Assembly: GCF_001281385.1 (NCBI RefSeq)
Contig: NZ_CP006911.1
Span: forward strand, 1,178,001 to 1,242,000
Direction: 5' to 3'
Source of the DNA: Candidatus Pseudothioglobus singularis PS1
Lineage (GTDB): Bacteria > Pseudomonadota > Gammaproteobacteria > PS1 > Pseudothioglobaceae
DNA: 64,000 nucleotides
Positions within the stretch are counted from its first letter, which is position 1. Each line of letters starts with the position of its first letter. The position numbers were made by a program, and so were the translations under genes. Positions 38,611 through 49,723 of this stretch are shown here, one piece after another. The notes below the pieces were generated by a model. That model worked only from the letters and a program-made list of their open reading frames with translations. It searched no databases and was not told the DNA's origin.

Positions 38611-39858
38611 TTGGAATCACTGTCGACTTTTTGGCTAAGTTTTATACTTTTTATTCTTATTATTGCTTCGGCATTCTTTTCCGCATCAGAAACTTCGATG
38701 ATGGCGCTCAATCGCTATCGACTCAAAGCTCTAAGTGCAAAGAATAATGCTCAAGCCAAAAGAGTAGAGAAACTTCTAAACAAAATTGATTACTTGATTG
38801 GAGGTATTTTACTTGGCAATAACTTTGTCAACATACTTGCAGCAAGTATTGCAACTCTTCTCTCTTTAAAATTATTTGGAGAGGGCTCAGTCATCGTTGC
38901 CTCATTAGTTCTGACTTTGGTCATTCTAGTATTTGCAGAAAATACGCCAAAGACTTTTGCAGCCAAAAATCCTGAAAAAATTGCATTACCTGCGTCTTGG
39001 ATATTAGAGATACTGATAAAAATTTTCAAGCCTCTAATCTATCTAATATCGATCATCTCTAAATTTATTTTAAAGCTACTTGGACTTAAAAATGTTAGTA
39101 AAGATATTTTAAATTCTGAAGAGCTCAGAATGGCTGTCAAAGATTCAAAATCGCAAATGTCAAAGAATTATCAGAGCATGTTGCTCAATATTATTGATCT
39201 TGAAAAAGTTAAAGTTGAGGATATTATGATTCCGCACCATGAGTTAGTTAGTGCCGATGCCAATGATGATGAAGAATTATTTGAGCAATTTAAACGAATT
39301 CAACACAACCGTCTACTTCTTTTTGAAGGATCAGAAAACAATATTATTGGAACAATACATATGAGAGATATACTCAATATCTATGCCAAAGAAGAAATTA
39401 ATCTTAGTAAAATTAAAGAATGTATTAGAGAACCTTATTTTATTCCTGAAGGCACCTCTTTATCCCAACAACTAGAACACTTTAAAAAACAAAAAAGAAG
39501 GCTAGGAATAGTTGTTGATGAATATGGAGAGGTTAAAGGAATGGTTGTTTTGGATGACATTCTTGAAGAAATAGTTGGACAATTTACATCGTCTCAGGGG
39601 GAAACTATTGAGGAAATTCAGATTCAGAGTGACGGAAGCTATTTAGTTGACCCGAGAGTGAGCATTAGAGAGATAAACACAGAGCTCAATGTCAAATTAC
39701 CTTTTGATAGTGCAAAAACGCTTAATGGGTTAATCTTAGAGCAGCTTCAAAGCTTTCCTCAGCACAATTTATCTCTAAAAATTGACTCACTAATCATTGA
39801 AATTATTCAGGTTAGTAAACAGGGCATCAAACTAGTTAAAATCACAAAAATAAATTAG
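38611..39858 (+). CDS. CNNM/CorC-family transporter with CBS domains (YfjD-like)
   Basis: A 415-residue protein: N-terminal DUF21/CNNM membrane domain (about four helices, with SAFFSASETSMMALNR near residue 22), a CBS pair (about 200-320, including VVDEYGEVKGMVVLDDILEE) and a C-terminal CorC/HlyC domain. Family members act in Mg2+ or Co2+ transport or efflux. The start is TTG at 38611 with GGGTGA upstream; no ATG fits the N-terminal helix. Confidence 0.88.
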   Translation: MESLSTFWLSFILFILIIASAFFSASETSMMALNRYRLKALSAKNNAQAKRVEKLLNKIDYLIGGILLGNNFVNILAASIATLLSLKLFGEGSVIVASLVLTLVILVFAENTPKTFAAKNPEKIALPASWILEILIKIFKPLIYLISIISKFILKLLGLKNVSKDILNSEELRMAVKDSKSQMSKNYQSMLLNIIDLEKVKVEDIMIPHHELVSADANDDEELFEQFKRIQHNRLLLFEGSENNIIGTIHMRDILNIYAKEEINLSKIKECIREPYFIPEGTSLSQQLEHFKKQKRRLGIVVDEYGEVKGMVVLDDILEEIVGQFTSSQGETIEEIQIQSDGSYLVDPRVSIREINTELNVKLPFDSAKTLNGLILEQLQSFPQHNLSLKIDSLIIEIIQVSKQGIKLVKITKIN

Positions 39859-39905
39859 GTATTATCTAAATTTTAAATCAGCAATATCAAATAAAAGGAC
39901 ATTAA

Positions 39906-40895
39906 ATGTTTAAATTCTTTACGCAAAAAAAATGGTTTCTTTGGGCTTATCTTGGTTCAGCAGTCATCCTAACTTCATTGTGGCTTTCTGTACAAATTGA
40001 TGTTCAGATCAATGAGTGGTTTGGTGGATTTTATGACATGATTCAAAAAGCTCTTGCTGAGCCTAACGCAATAACAATGGACGAGTATATGGGTGGTCTC
40101 TGGAGTTTTGCAAAACTTGCGGCTATGTGGATTGTTCTAGGCCTTGCAACTTCATTTCTAACCTCGCACTTCCTTTTTAGATGGCGAGCGTCGATGGTTG
40201 AGTTTTATCATAGCGTCTATGATAAAGCACGAACCATTGAAGGAGCATCACAGCGTGTTCAAGAGGATACCATCAGATTCTCTAGAATTATGGAAGGCTT
40301 GGGAACCAGTCTTATTGAATCTATCATGGTACTCATTGAGTATTTCCCATTATTAATGGGATTGTCAGTTGGTATTCCTATTTTATGGTTCGGTGACTGG
40401 GAGTATGGCCTAGTGACTGGTGCATTAATCTGGGCAGTTGGTGGAACACTCCTGATGATCGGATTAGCATGGGTATTAAGACTTGTTGGTATTGAGTATG
40501 ACCTTCAAAAAAGAGAGGCTGCCTATCGAAAAGTTCTCGTAATCGCGGAAGATGATGGAACCGTTAGGCCAAAGACACTTAATGAACTTTTTGAGGGTGT
40601 AAGGCTCATTCACTATAAGAGCTATTTGTATTATTTGTATTTTAATATTGGTAGATTAGCTTATCTTCAAGTTAATGTTTTAGTTGCATACATTGTTCTT
40701 GCACCTGCAATAGTTGCGGGAGTAATGACTTTAGGAGTTATGCAGCAAATAATAAGGGCTTTTGGAAGAGTAGAGGGCTCTCTTCAATATTTATTTAATT
40801 CATGGCCTACTATTATTGAACTTGCCAGTGTCTACAAACGCTTGAGAGAGTTTGAGGGTCAGATTGAATCAATGACCGAACTTGAAGCAAAATAG
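39906..40895 (+). CDS. SbmA/BacA-like peptide transporter
   Basis: A 329-residue membrane protein with about seven or eight helices and no ATPase domain. Conserved SbmA/BacA features include NEWFGGFYDMIQKAL near the N terminus, the LFRWRASMVEFYH loop, RVQEDTIRFSRIMEGLG and the C-terminal IIELASVYKRLREFE. SbmA and BacA import antimicrobial peptides and other substrates by proton-driven transport. It is shorter than E. coli SbmA (406 aa) but begins and ends with family motifs. Physiological substrate unknown. Confidence 0.85.
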   Translation: MFKFFTQKKWFLWAYLGSAVILTSLWLSVQIDVQINEWFGGFYDMIQKALAEPNAITMDEYMGGLWSFAKLAAMWIVLGLATSFLTSHFLFRWRASMVEFYHSVYDKARTIEGASQRVQEDTIRFSRIMEGLGTSLIESIMVLIEYFPLLMGLSVGIPILWFGDWEYGLVTGALIWAVGGTLLMIGLAWVLRLVGIEYDLQKREAAYRKVLVIAEDDGTVRPKTLNELFEGVRLIHYKSYLYYLYFNIGRLAYLQVNVLVAYIVLAPAIVAGVMTLGVMQQIIRAFGRVEGSLQYLFNSWPTIIELASVYKRLREFEGQIESMTELEAK

Positions 40896-40898
40896 TTT

Positions 40899-41708
40899 TT
40901 AAGTAATAGATTGCCCCATCTTAAGCGCTTGGCCTTCCTCAAGGTTTAAGTTGGGAAAGTCATTTGGCATAAGAATAATTACAGTTGAACCCATATTGAA
41001 GCGACCCAACTCATCCCCTTTTTCTAGTCGAATTTTCTGATCCATATAATTATAGTATTTAACTGATTTAGAGTATGGAGGCGTTATTTGTCCCTCCCAC
41101 GAAGTCTGCATTGACCCAACAAAAATTGCACCGACCAATATAAAAGCCATCTCACCAAATTCAGTATTAAAAAAACAGACTAACCTTTCATTACGGGCAA
41201 AAACTTGATCTATAACATTAACAGTTCTCTGGTTCACTGAAAAAAGGTAACCTGGAATATACTTCATCGAAACTAAGTCACCATCGCAGGGCATATGAAT
41301 ACGGTGGTAATCCTTTGGTGATAAATAAATTGTCGTAAAGCTATTAAAGTAAGCAGTATCGATAGATTTATCATCAAGTAAAGCGGATACTGAGTATTTT
41401 TTACCTTTAGCTTGGACTATCTCAGACTTGTTAATTTTTCCAGCCTGTGAAACAACACCATCTACTGGTGAAATAACTGGCAAGCTTGAGATTGGTCTTG
41501 AGGTTTTTTTAAGGGATCTTGTAAAAAAATCATTAAAGTGTTCATAATCTTTAACATTTTCTCTCTCAGCTTCACTCAAATTAACTTTATAGGTAGCAAC
41601 AAACCAACTAGTAAAACTATTTTTTAACCATGGGGTCTTGATTCTTGCAAATCGAAACATCAACCTCGATAAGAGGTGCTGCGGCAAGAGGTATTGTAGA
41701 AAAATCAC
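40899..41708 (-). CDS. psd: Phosphatidylserine decarboxylase
   Basis: Makes phosphatidylethanolamine. The proenzyme self-cleaves at the conserved Gly-Ser-Thr, here residues 240-242 within RFNMGSTVI, to form the pyruvoyl prosthetic group. ISPVDGVVSQAG and KDYHRIHMP are further signatures. Its start shares one base with the proS stop, so the two are coupled. It is convergent with the SbmA-like gene (3 bp gap). Confidence 0.95.
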   Translation of the reverse strand: MIFLQYLLPQHLLSRLMFRFARIKTPWLKNSFTSWFVATYKVNLSEAERENVKDYEHFNDFFTRSLKKTSRPISSLPVISPVDGVVSQAGKINKSEIVQAKGKKYSVSALLDDKSIDTAYFNSFTTIYLSPKDYHRIHMPCDGDLVSMKYIPGYLFSVNQRTVNVIDQVFARNERLVCFFNTEFGEMAFILVGAIFVGSMQTSWEGQITPPYSKSVKYYNYMDQKIRLEKGDELGRFNMGSTVIILMPNDFPNLNLEEGQALKMGQSIT

Positions 41709-43411
41709 TAATCAAGCTTGTTAATAATAAAACTAACTGCCTCGTTAAAGTCAATTTCTACTTTATCAGGATGCACTCTAGATTTATATTCTATTTTCCC
41801 ATTATCAGCATGAGTATCACTGATTACGAGGCGATGAGGAATGCCAAGAAGTTCAGAGTCCGCAAACATAATGCCAGGTCTCTCTTTACGATCATCAATT
41901 AAAACATCAATATTTTGATCTACACAGTCCATATAAAGCTGGTCTGCTAACTCTTTAACGCGAGATGATTTATTGTAATTTATTGGGACTATAATTAGCT
42001 CAAATGGAGCGATTGCTTGCGGAAAAATAATACCTCTATCATCATTATTTTGTTCAATACTCGCTGCGATAATTCGAGTTACACCAATTCCATAACAACC
42101 CATATTCATATTGACTGCCTTTCCATCTTCACCAATTACATTAGCTTTCATAGAATCTGAATACTTAGTTCCAAGCTGAAAAATATGGCCAACCTCGACA
42201 CCTCTTTTAATTTCTATCTTGCCGTTTCCATCAGGCGATGGATCTCCAGGAACAACATTACGTAAATCGGAAGCAATAATCTTTTTCGAGTCTCTTCCCC
42301 AGTTGACTCCGATGTAATGATCATCATCTCTATTAGCGCCACATACAAAGTCTGATAAATGGGCCGCTGCGTAATCGACAAAGATTGGAATATCCAGATT
42401 TACAACTCCAATAGATCCAAAAGAGCAGCCTAACTGCTTAAGAACTTTACCCTCTTCGGCCATTTGCAGTGGATTTTTAACACCTTCCAACTTAGCTGCT
42501 TTCACTTCATTAAGCTCATGATCGCCTCGCAAAACAAGCGCAATAAGATTATCATTAGTTCCATCAACAATCAGCGTTTTTATTGTTTTTTGTGGACTAA
42601 TTTTTAACAAATTGCAGACATCATCAATTGTTTTGACTCCGGGTGTATGAGCAATTTCTAATTCTTGTTGGGGGGCATGAGGTTTGCCTAAAGGAAGCGT
42701 TTCAGCCCTTTCAATATTGGCAGCATAACTTGAGCCATCAGAAAAACAAATGGCATCCTCACCTGACTCAGCAAGCACATGAAACTCATGAGAGCTGTCA
42801 CCGCCAATAGCTCCAGAGTCAGCTAAAACAGGTCTATAATCCAAACCCAATCTGTCAAAAATATTACAATAAGTCTGATGCATAACTTGGTATGTCTCAC
42901 CTAGTGATTTTTCATCTATATGAAAGGAGTAAGCATCTTTCATAATAAACTCTCTGGAGCGCATAACACCAAAACGAGGCCTTATTTCGTCTCTAAATTT
43001 TGTTTGGATTTGATAAAAGTTGATAGGAAGCTGCTTATAGCTTCTTAAATACTGCTTAGCTATATTGGTAATTACTTCCTCATGTGTTGGGCCCATGCAA
43101 AAATCTCTTTCATGCCTATCCTTAAAACGAAGCAACTCAGGTCCATACTCCTCCCACCTCTTTGATTCCTGCCATAGCTCAGCGGGCTGTGCAACTGGCA
43201 TCAATAACTCTAATGCCTTTGATTTGTTCATCTCCTCTCTTATGATTTTTTCAACTTTATGAATAATTTTCAAACCAATAGGTAGATAAGAATAAAGACC
43301 AGACGCTAATTTAGATATGAGGCCAGCTCTTATCATTAATTGGTGAGATATGATTTGGGCATCGTTAGGCGCCTCTTTCACTGTAGAGATTAAAAAATCA
43401 CTGCTTTTCAT
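41708..43411 (-). CDS. proS: Prolyl-tRNA synthetase
   Basis: Class II aminoacyl-tRNA synthetase of bacterial type (567 aa) with the editing insertion between motifs 2 and 3 (about residues 225-390). Motif 2 is [21 protein letters not shown]; motif 3 is [13 protein letters not shown]; the anticodon-binding domain is C-terminal. Intact. Divergent from the site-2 protease gene. Confidence 0.97.
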   Translation of the reverse strand: MKSSDFLISTVKEAPNDAQIISHQLMIRAGLISKLASGLYSYLPIGLKIIHKVEKIIREEMNKSKALELLMPVAQPAELWQESKRWEEYGPELLRFKDRHERDFCMGPTHEEVITNIAKQYLRSYKQLPINFYQIQTKFRDEIRPRFGVMRSREFIMKDAYSFHIDEKSLGETYQVMHQTYCNIFDRLGLDYRPVLADSGAIGGDSSHEFHVLAESGEDAICFSDGSSYAANIERAETLPLGKPHAPQQELEIAHTPGVKTIDDVCNLLKISPQKTIKTLIVDGTNDNLIALVLRGDHELNEVKAAKLEGVKNPLQMAEEGKVLKQLGCSFGSIGVVNLDIPIFVDYAAAHLSDFVCGANRDDDHYIGVNWGRDSKKIIASDLRNVVPGDPSPDGNGKIEIKRGVEVGHIFQLGTKYSDSMKANVIGEDGKAVNMNMGCYGIGVTRIIAASIEQNNDDRGIIFPQAIAPFELIIVPINYNKSSRVKELADQLYMDCVDQNIDVLIDDRKERPGIMFADSELLGIPHRLVISDTHADNGKIEYKSRVHPDKVEIDFNEAVSFIINKLD

Positions 43412-43452
43412 ATAAAATGAGTTTATATCAATAAATAATTCGATTTTACCTA

Positions 43453-44088
43453 ATGCCTGATTTTCAAACTTTATTAATTTATATTATTCCATTGGTTTTT
43501 GCAATCACACTTCATGAGGCAGCTCATGGCTGGGTCGCAAGTAAATTAGGTGATCATACTGCAAGAATGATGGGGCGAGTTACCCTAGATCCAACTAAAC
43601 ACATCGACCCTATAGGCACCATTGCTATTCCACTCGTTCTATTACTTTCATCTTCTGGTTTTATCTTTGGATGGGCTAAACCAGTCCCCATTAATTTTAA
43701 TGCGCTAAGATCTGGAAAATCTGGAATGATTTGGGTTGCATTGGCTGGGCCAGGTGCTAATTTATTGATGGCTATTGGCTGGCTAATAATAATGATTATT
43801 GCAATCAATATGAATATACCAGTATTAATTGAAATGGGCCGTGTAGGAATACTTGTGAATTGTGTTCTTGCTGTATTCAATCTCTTACCTATTCCCCCAT
43901 TGGATGGCTCTAGAGTTATTAGCGCCTTATTGCCTAATCGACTATCATATCAATACAATCAATTAGAGCAGTATGGTCTTTATATTCTCCTGGGCCTAAT
44001 GTTTTTAGGGGGCTTTAACTATTTAGTAAGGCCTGTGGTTGAATTTCTTTTAAGCTGGTTTCAGTTCGCCCTAGTCATCTTAAGATGA
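43453..44088 (+). CDS. Site-2 protease family (M50) membrane metalloprotease
   Basis: A 211-residue multi-helix protein with the zinc motif HEAAH (residues 21-25) in the first region and the second motif [13 protein letters not shown] near residue 140. This is the short SpoIVFB-type M50 subgroup without a PDZ domain, common in proteobacteria and distinct from RseP. Substrate unknown. Its 3' end overlaps the end of convergent selO by 9 bp. Confidence 0.9.
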   Translation: MPDFQTLLIYIIPLVFAITLHEAAHGWVASKLGDHTARMMGRVTLDPTKHIDPIGTIAIPLVLLLSSSGFIFGWAKPVPINFNALRSGKSGMIWVALAGPGANLLMAIGWLIIMIIAINMNIPVLIEMGRVGILVNCVLAVFNLLPIPPLDGSRVISALLPNRLSYQYNQLEQYGLYILLGLMFLGGFNYLVRPVVEFLLSWFQFALVILR

Positions 44089-45465
44089 ACAACTTAACTC
44101 AAGATTTTGAGCCCATTCTGGTGTCTCACTATCGTATGACTCATAGCCTTCATACTCTGCAAAGGGCGCTCTAAGAAGCTTAAAAAGAGAATCAATCTCA
44201 GCATATTCATTTTGATCTTCTGCACTTCTTATCGCCACTTCAGCTAAATAATTTCTTAGAATATATTTTGGGTTTACCTTATTCATCAAGGCACGTCTTT
44301 GGCTTGGATCTTCTGTTTCAATCTTTAGGCGCTTACGATAGTCTTTAAACCAGGGATCAAATGCCTTACCTAAAGAGCTTTGATCATCATTTGAAAGTAG
44401 TCGGATTGACTGATGATAATCTTTTTTATTCGTATAAAGGAGTTCTAAAAAATTATTGATTATGGCATTATCACTTTCATCCTGGACAGCAAAGCCAAAT
44501 TTATTTCTCATTAGTAAAGAATATTCTTTGACTAGGATTTTCTCATACATTGATAGCGCTTCTTTTAACTGCTCTTCCTCTATAAGTGTTTTTAGGGTAT
44601 CTGCAAGTCGATGCAAGTTCCATAATGCAACAGATGGCTGCCTCTCAAAGGAATATCGACCCTGCGTATCTGAATGATTACAAATAAAGCCTGGATCATA
44701 GGCCTCCATAAAACTGAATGGCCCATAGTCAATAGTCAAACCCAAAATAGACATGTTATCTGTATTCATAACGCCGTGAGAAAAGCCCTGAGCTTGCCAC
44801 CTTGCAATCATTATTGCGGTAGACTGAATAACCTCACGAAGCATACCCAAGTAATCACCTTGCTTAACATCTGGCATGTAGTACTTTATTACAAAATTAG
44901 CTAATTTTTTAACATTTTCATTTTGTCCTAGGGACGAAAAATATTCAAAGTGTCCAAATCGAATATGGCTTTCAGCCACCCGCGTTACAATAGCAGCAGA
45001 TTCAACATGCTCTCTATAGACTTCTGAGCTACTAGTAACAATTGCTAGAGCCTTTGTTGTAGGGATATTTAGACCCTGCATCGCAATAGAACATAGATAT
45101 TCACGGATGCTTGACCGAAGAACTGCACGACCATCAGCACCCCGAGAAAATGGAGAAGTTCCAGCGCCTTTTAATGATAATTCATTACCCTCTAATTCTC
45201 CAATCAGGCACGAGCGGCCATCGCCAAGTTGAGGTACAAAGTAGCCAAACTGGTGGCCAGCATAAACAGTGGATATTGGACGTTCTTGACCTAACTGCTT
45301 ATCTCCAGAGCAAATCTCTAAAAACTCTTGGTCCGTTATACTCAAGTTTAATTCTTGCTTTAAATTTTGATTGACATGGATTAAAGAGGGATTTTCAAGT
45401 CTTTGAGTTTGGATATGTGCAAAGAAATCAGCACCTAAATCCTTAAATTTAAGAGAGTTTTTCAT
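44080..45465 (-). CDS. selO: Protein adenylyltransferase SelO (YdiU)
   Basis: Pseudokinase-fold enzyme that AMPylates proteins in redox stress. The 461-residue protein has the family start [41 protein letters not shown] and the nucleotide region [20 protein letters not shown]. The conserved C-terminal cysteine motif is SCSS. It overlaps the end of gatB by 17 bp and is last in the ileS-aroB-gatCAB-selO run. Confidence 0.94.
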   Translation of the reverse strand: MKNSLKFKDLGADFFAHIQTQRLENPSLIHVNQNLKQELNLSITDQEFLEICSGDKQLGQERPISTVYAGHQFGYFVPQLGDGRSCLIGELEGNELSLKGAGTSPFSRGADGRAVLRSSIREYLCSIAMQGLNIPTTKALAIVTSSSEVYREHVESAAIVTRVAESHIRFGHFEYFSSLGQNENVKKLANFVIKYYMPDVKQGDYLGMLREVIQSTAIMIARWQAQGFSHGVMNTDNMSILGLTIDYGPFSFMEAYDPGFICNHSDTQGRYSFERQPSVALWNLHRLADTLKTLIEEEQLKEALSMYEKILVKEYSLLMRNKFGFAVQDESDNAIINNFLELLYTNKKDYHQSIRLLSNDDQSSLGKAFDPWFKDYRKRLKIETEDPSQRRALMNKVNPKYILRNYLAEVAIRSAEDQNEYAEIDSLFKLLRAPFAEYEGYESYDSETPEWAQNLELSCSS

Positions 45466-46876
45466 TTAATATTTGGTTGACCTGTTTAGGGTTTGCCTTT
45501 CCTTGTGTAGCCTTCATGACTTGGCCAACAAAAAAACCTAGAAGCTTGGAATTTCCATCTTTAAACTGCTTAACTTGACTGAGATTGTTAGAAATTATAT
45601 CGTCAATGATCGACTCTAGAGCACTGGAGTCAGTCATTTGCTTAAGACCTTGCTTCTCAATAATTTCATCAACACTTCCATTACCTTCCCACATCAGCTT
45701 AAAGACATCTTTAGCAATTTTCCCAGAGATTGTATTGTCAGTAATTCTTGAGATTAACACAAATAATTCATTTGAAGATATTGGAGAATTATTAATTTCG
45801 ACTTGGTTTTTATTTAGAGCTGCAGAGAGCTCACCCATGACCCAGTTAGCAGAGAGCTTAGCATCTGCGCCTTTATTGATTATTGTTTCAAAATAGTCTG
45901 CGACCTCTTTTTGAGAGGTCAAGATTTCGGCATCATATGCGCTCAAACCCAATTTATCAACAAACCTTAATTTCTTTTCAGTAGGCAATTCGGGAAGTGA
46001 TTTTTTAATGTCTAAGAGGAGTTCATCACTAACATCTACTGGAAGAAGATCGGGGTCTGGGAAATACCTGTAGTCATTCGCTTCTTCTTTAGAGCGCATG
46101 GATCTGGTTTCATTTTTAATTGAATCATAAAGCCTTGTCTCTTGAACTACTGAACCCCCCTCCTCCAAGATGTCAATCTGTCTTTCTACTTCAAGATTGA
46201 TTGCTTTTTCTAAAAATTTAAATGAATTTATATTTTTAAGTTCTGCTCGAGTCCCAAGCTTATCACCGTGCTTTCGAACTGAGACATTTGCATCACATCG
46301 AAAAGATCCTTCCTGCATATTACCATCACAAATATCGATGTATTGAACCAAAGCATGTATTTTCTTAGCATAAGCAACTGCTTCCTTTGCACTACTCATA
46401 TCAGGCTCTGATACAATCTCTAGTAAAGGAGTGCCGGCCCGAATTAAATCGATTGCTGTATATTCATCATACATATCATGAATTGATTTTCCTGCATCCT
46501 CCTCAAGGTGAGCGCGAGTAATTCCGACTATTTTGTTTTCACCATTCTCTAAAGAGATATCTATGACTCCATTTCCAACGATTGGAATTTCAAATTGTGA
46601 AATTTGATAACCCTTTGGAAGATCTGGATAAAAATAATTCTTACGAGCAAAAATAGAGTGCTTGTTTATCGTTGCATTGACAGATAAACCAAACCTGAGA
46701 GCCATTTTAACGGCCTCCTGATTAAGAACCGGAAGAACCCCAGGGTAACCAAGATCAACGGCACATGCTTGCGTGTTTGCTTTTGCGCCAAAGGCGGTAG
46801 ATGCACCAGAAAAAATTTTTGATTTAGTTTTTAACTGTGAATGTATTTCAAGCCCAATTACCGTTTCCCATGTCAT
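45449..46876 (-). CDS. gatB: Aspartyl/glutamyl-tRNA amidotransferase subunit B
   Basis: tRNA-binding and kinase-like subunit of GatCAB, which amidates misacylated Asp-tRNA(Asn) or Glu-tRNA(Gln). Signatures: [36 protein letters not shown] and [12 protein letters not shown]; the C-terminal YqeY-like tail ends the protein. The start at 46876 (MTWETVIG) is preceded by GAGGAG; an ATG 33 bp upstream lies inside gatA and has no support. Length 475 aa. Confidence 0.96.
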   Translation of the reverse strand: MTWETVIGLEIHSQLKTKSKIFSGASTAFGAKANTQACAVDLGYPGVLPVLNQEAVKMALRFGLSVNATINKHSIFARKNYFYPDLPKGYQISQFEIPIVGNGVIDISLENGENKIVGITRAHLEEDAGKSIHDMYDEYTAIDLIRAGTPLLEIVSEPDMSSAKEAVAYAKKIHALVQYIDICDGNMQEGSFRCDANVSVRKHGDKLGTRAELKNINSFKFLEKAINLEVERQIDILEEGGSVVQETRLYDSIKNETRSMRSKEEANDYRYFPDPDLLPVDVSDELLLDIKKSLPELPTEKKLRFVDKLGLSAYDAEILTSQKEVADYFETIINKGADAKLSANWVMGELSAALNKNQVEINNSPISSNELFVLISRITDNTISGKIAKDVFKLMWEGNGSVDEIIEKQGLKQMTDSSALESIIDDIISNNLSQVKQFKDGNSKLLGFFVGQVMKATQGKANPKQVNQILNEKLS

Positions 46877-46889
46877 AAATAGCTCCTCA

Positions 46890-48332
46890 TTACTCAACTG
46901 GAGATGCATTATGCCAATCAGTTACCATTTGAAACTGATGTGCAGTATTAAGTAATAATTCTTCAGACCAATGGTTTCCAATTAATTGAAGACCAACAGG
47001 TAAATTATCTGAAAATCCAGCAGGAATACTCATGCCTGGAAGTCCTGCTAAATTAACTGAGAGCGTATAGATGTCTGCCAAATACATAGATACGGGATCT
47101 TTAACAGAGCCTAAATCGAAGGCTGCTGTAGGAGAAACGGGACCCATAACAACATCAACTTCTTTGAATGCTACTTTAAAATCTTCACTTATGAGCTTAC
47201 GGACTTTTTGAGCTTTAAGATAATAAGCATCATAATATCCAGCAGATAGTGCATAAGCGCCAATCATAATTCTTCTTTTGACCTCATCACCAAAGCCTTC
47301 AGAACGAGATCTCAAATAGAGATCATTTAAATCTTTCGGATCGTCACATCGGTATCCATACCTAACGCCGTCGAACCTTGATAGATTTGAAGAGCACTCA
47401 CATGGGGCAACAATATAGTAAGCAGGAATGGCATGAATTGAATTCGGCAATGACACTTCAATAATCTCAGCTCCCATAGCCTCATAATCATTAATAGCAT
47501 TCATCACTACTTTTTCAACACCCTTGTCTAAACCCTTTGAAAAATATTCTTTTGGCAGTCCAATCTTAAGTCCTTTTAATGACTTTGATAAATTTTGAGT
47601 GTAATCAGGTACTGATATATTAGCACTAGTCGAATCTTTTGAGTCAAAACCAGCCATTGCATTTAGAATAATTGCAGAATCCTCAGCTGTTCTCGTCATT
47701 GGACCTGCTTGATCCAAGCTCGAAGCATAAGCTATCATTCCATAACGAGAAATCCTACCATAGGTTGGCTTGAGTCCTGTTATGCCACATAAACTAGCCG
47801 GTTGACGAATACTCCCACCTGTATCTGTTCCAGTAGCAAAGGGAGAAATACGAGATGCAACAGCAGCAGCAGAGCCTCCTGAAGAGCCGCCAGGCACTTT
47901 TTTTGGATCCCATGGGTTTTTTACAGGTCCATAATATGAATTTTCATTGGATGAGCCCATCGCAAACTCGTCCATATTAGTTTTACCAAGCATAACCATA
48001 TTTTTAGAGTTTAGCTTATCACTTAGGGTTGCATCATATGGCGAAATAAAAGAGTCTAGCATCTTAGACCCTGCACTGGTTTTTATGCCCTTTGTACAAA
48101 AAATATCTTTATGCGCATAAGGTATTCCAGTAAGACTTGCAGCATTTCCTTTAGCTAATATTGAATCTGCCATTTTTGCTTGATTGATAGCCTGATCACT
48201 GGTGACCGATATAAAAGCATTTAAATTTGAATTATCAATTCGATTTAGATAGTGCTGAGTGAGCTCTAAAGAAGAGAAATCTCTATTTTTTAGCCCTTTA
48301 ATTTGCTCAGCAATAGTTAGATTATGCATCAT
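46890..48332 (-). CDS. gatA: Aspartyl/glutamyl-tRNA amidotransferase subunit A
   Basis: Amidase subunit of GatCAB that releases ammonia from glutamine. The amidase signature [12 protein letters not shown] carries the catalytic serine pair, followed by [13 protein letters not shown]; the catalytic lysine is in [10 protein letters not shown]. 480 residues, intact. Its start overlaps the gatC stop (TAATG) and gatB begins 13 bp after its stop. Confidence 0.96.
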   Translation of the reverse strand: MMHNLTIAEQIKGLKNRDFSSLELTQHYLNRIDNSNLNAFISVTSDQAINQAKMADSILAKGNAASLTGIPYAHKDIFCTKGIKTSAGSKMLDSFISPYDATLSDKLNSKNMVMLGKTNMDEFAMGSSNENSYYGPVKNPWDPKKVPGGSSGGSAAAVASRISPFATGTDTGGSIRQPASLCGITGLKPTYGRISRYGMIAYASSLDQAGPMTRTAEDSAIILNAMAGFDSKDSTSANISVPDYTQNLSKSLKGLKIGLPKEYFSKGLDKGVEKVVMNAINDYEAMGAEIIEVSLPNSIHAIPAYYIVAPCECSSNLSRFDGVRYGYRCDDPKDLNDLYLRSRSEGFGDEVKRRIMIGAYALSAGYYDAYYLKAQKVRKLISEDFKVAFKEVDVVMGPVSPTAAFDLGSVKDPVSMYLADIYTLSVNLAGLPGMSIPAGFSDNLPVGLQLIGNHWSEELLLNTAHQFQMVTDWHNASPVE

Positions 48333-48619
48333 TATTCAATTACAGTTGGAACCAAAAAATGATTATTTCCAGTCTTAGGAGCAATCTCATGAAATTCTTC
48401 AGATAAATCATCTTCTATCACCTGATCCTCCCTAAGGCGTTGAGACATATCTAATGGATGTGCCATGGGTTCTGCGTCTCCAGTATCTATCTCACCAAGT
48501 TGATCCATTAGACCAAGAATATTATTAAGCTCTTGAGTGCTTTGCTCTAGCTCTGAGTCCTGAATACTTAATCTTGCTAAAAAAGCGATTTCTTTAACTT
48601 TGTTTTTATCTAGTGACAT
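48332..48619 (-). CDS. gatC: Aspartyl/glutamyl-tRNA amidotransferase subunit C
   Basis: Small scaffold subunit of GatCAB (95 aa). Typical N terminus [12 protein letters not shown] and middle [12 protein letters not shown] with the MAHPLDM segment that wraps around GatA. It follows aroB by 12 bp and overlaps gatA by one base, so the three gat genes form a translationally coupled set within the ileS operon. Confidence 0.95.
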   Translation of the reverse strand: MSLDKNKVKEIAFLARLSIQDSELEQSTQELNNILGLMDQLGEIDTGDAEPMAHPLDMSQRLREDQVIEDDLSEEFHEIAPKTGNNHFLVPTVIE

Positions 48620-48631
48620 ATTTAAATTACT

Positions 48632-49723
48632 TTAGTGACAAAAATTTGAAACAACTGTATTAAAATTTTCTTTTGAGTAAGAACCCGTAATTAACGAATC
48701 GCCAATACTCTTAAGAAGAACTAATCGTATATTGCCATCAATGGATTTCTTATCCAATGACATTGCCTTAATTAAGGATTCACTATCCATAGATTTTTTG
48801 ATTGTTGTGGGCAGATTAGCTTTTGATAGTAAGTTTTGAATTCGATTGATATCTTCTTTAGATAAATCTCCCTCAAGCATTGACAGCATTGCAGCCATAT
48901 GCATACCAATAGAGACTGCTTCACCATGCAAATATACTCCATACCCAAAAGTATTCTCAATACCGTGTCCAAAAGTATGGCCTAAATTCAATAACGCCCT
49001 CTTTCCATTTTCAAATTCATCTAAGGCTACAATTTGAGCTTTATCCTCACATGAGCGAAAGATTACATCTGTTATTAAGTCTTTGTCCCTATTCATAATC
49101 AATTCAATATTCTCTTCAATCATTGAGAGAAAATCAGCATTGCCAAGAAGCCCATACTTGATGACTTCAGCCATTCCTGCAGAAAATTCTCGATCATTCA
49201 AGGTGTCTAAGGTATTCACATCAATAATGACTGCTTTTGGTTGAAAAAAAGCACCTATCATATTTTTACCTAGATCATGGTTTACGCCAGTTTTTCCTCC
49301 AACACTAGAGTCTACCTGAGACAATAATGTCGTAGGGATTTGAATAAAGTTAATCCCTCTTTGATATGAAGCTGCCGCAAAGCCAGTAATATCACCAACC
49401 ACTCCTCCACCAAGCGCAATAAGAGTTGAAGTTCTATCAAACTTTGACTTTAAAAGAGCATCAAAAATGGTATTAACAGTTTCTAGGGTTTTGTATTGCT
49501 CCCCATCTGGCAATATGATGAATTCAACATTGTATTCATCTAACTGCCTAGCAACTTGATCTAAATATAAAGGCGCCACGGTAGTATTGGACACAATCAT
49601 GACCTGCTGACCATGAATATGATCAGTAATAAAAGATTTTTGAGTCAATAGTTCGCTGCCAATAAATATGGGGTATGATTTTGAGCCAAGCTCAACATTG
49701 AGAATTTTTGGATGACCTGTCAT
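48632..49723 (-). CDS. aroB: 3-dehydroquinate synthase AroB
   Basis: Second step of the shikimate pathway (EC 4.2.3.4). The 363-residue protein has the NAD-binding LIALGGGVVGDITGFAAASYQRG, the PTTLLSQVDSSVGGKTGVN loop and zinc-ligand histidines in GHTFGHGIE and HGEAVSIGM. Start and ileS stop overlap (TAATG). Intact. Located outside any aroK/damX context, unlike in enterobacteria. Confidence 0.96.
   Translation of the reverse strand: MTGHPKILNVELGSKSYPIFIGSELLTQKSFITDHIHGQQVMIVSNTTVAPLYLDQVARQLDEYNVEFIILPDGEQYKTLETVNTIFDALLKSKFDRTSTLIALGGGVVGDITGFAAASYQRGINFIQIPTTLLSQVDSSVGGKTGVNHDLGKNMIGAFFQPKAVIIDVNTLDTLNDREFSAGMAEVIKYGLLGNADFLSMIEENIELIMNRDKDLITDVIFRSCEDKAQIVALDEFENGKRALLNLGHTFGHGIENTFGYGVYLHGEAVSIGMHMAAMLSMLEGDLSKEDINRIQNLLSKANLPTTIKKSMDSESLIKAMSLDKKSIDGNIRLVLLKSIGDSLITGSYSKENFNTVVSNFCH

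Noticed and set aside
41645-41902. Plus-strand open frame across psd and proS
   Set aside because: It is antisense to two well-conserved genes with no family similarity or ribosome site.
46877-46909. Upstream ATG for gatB at 46909
   Set aside because: It lies within gatA, adds 11 residues not typical of GatB, and the GAGGAG ribosome site directs the start at 46876.
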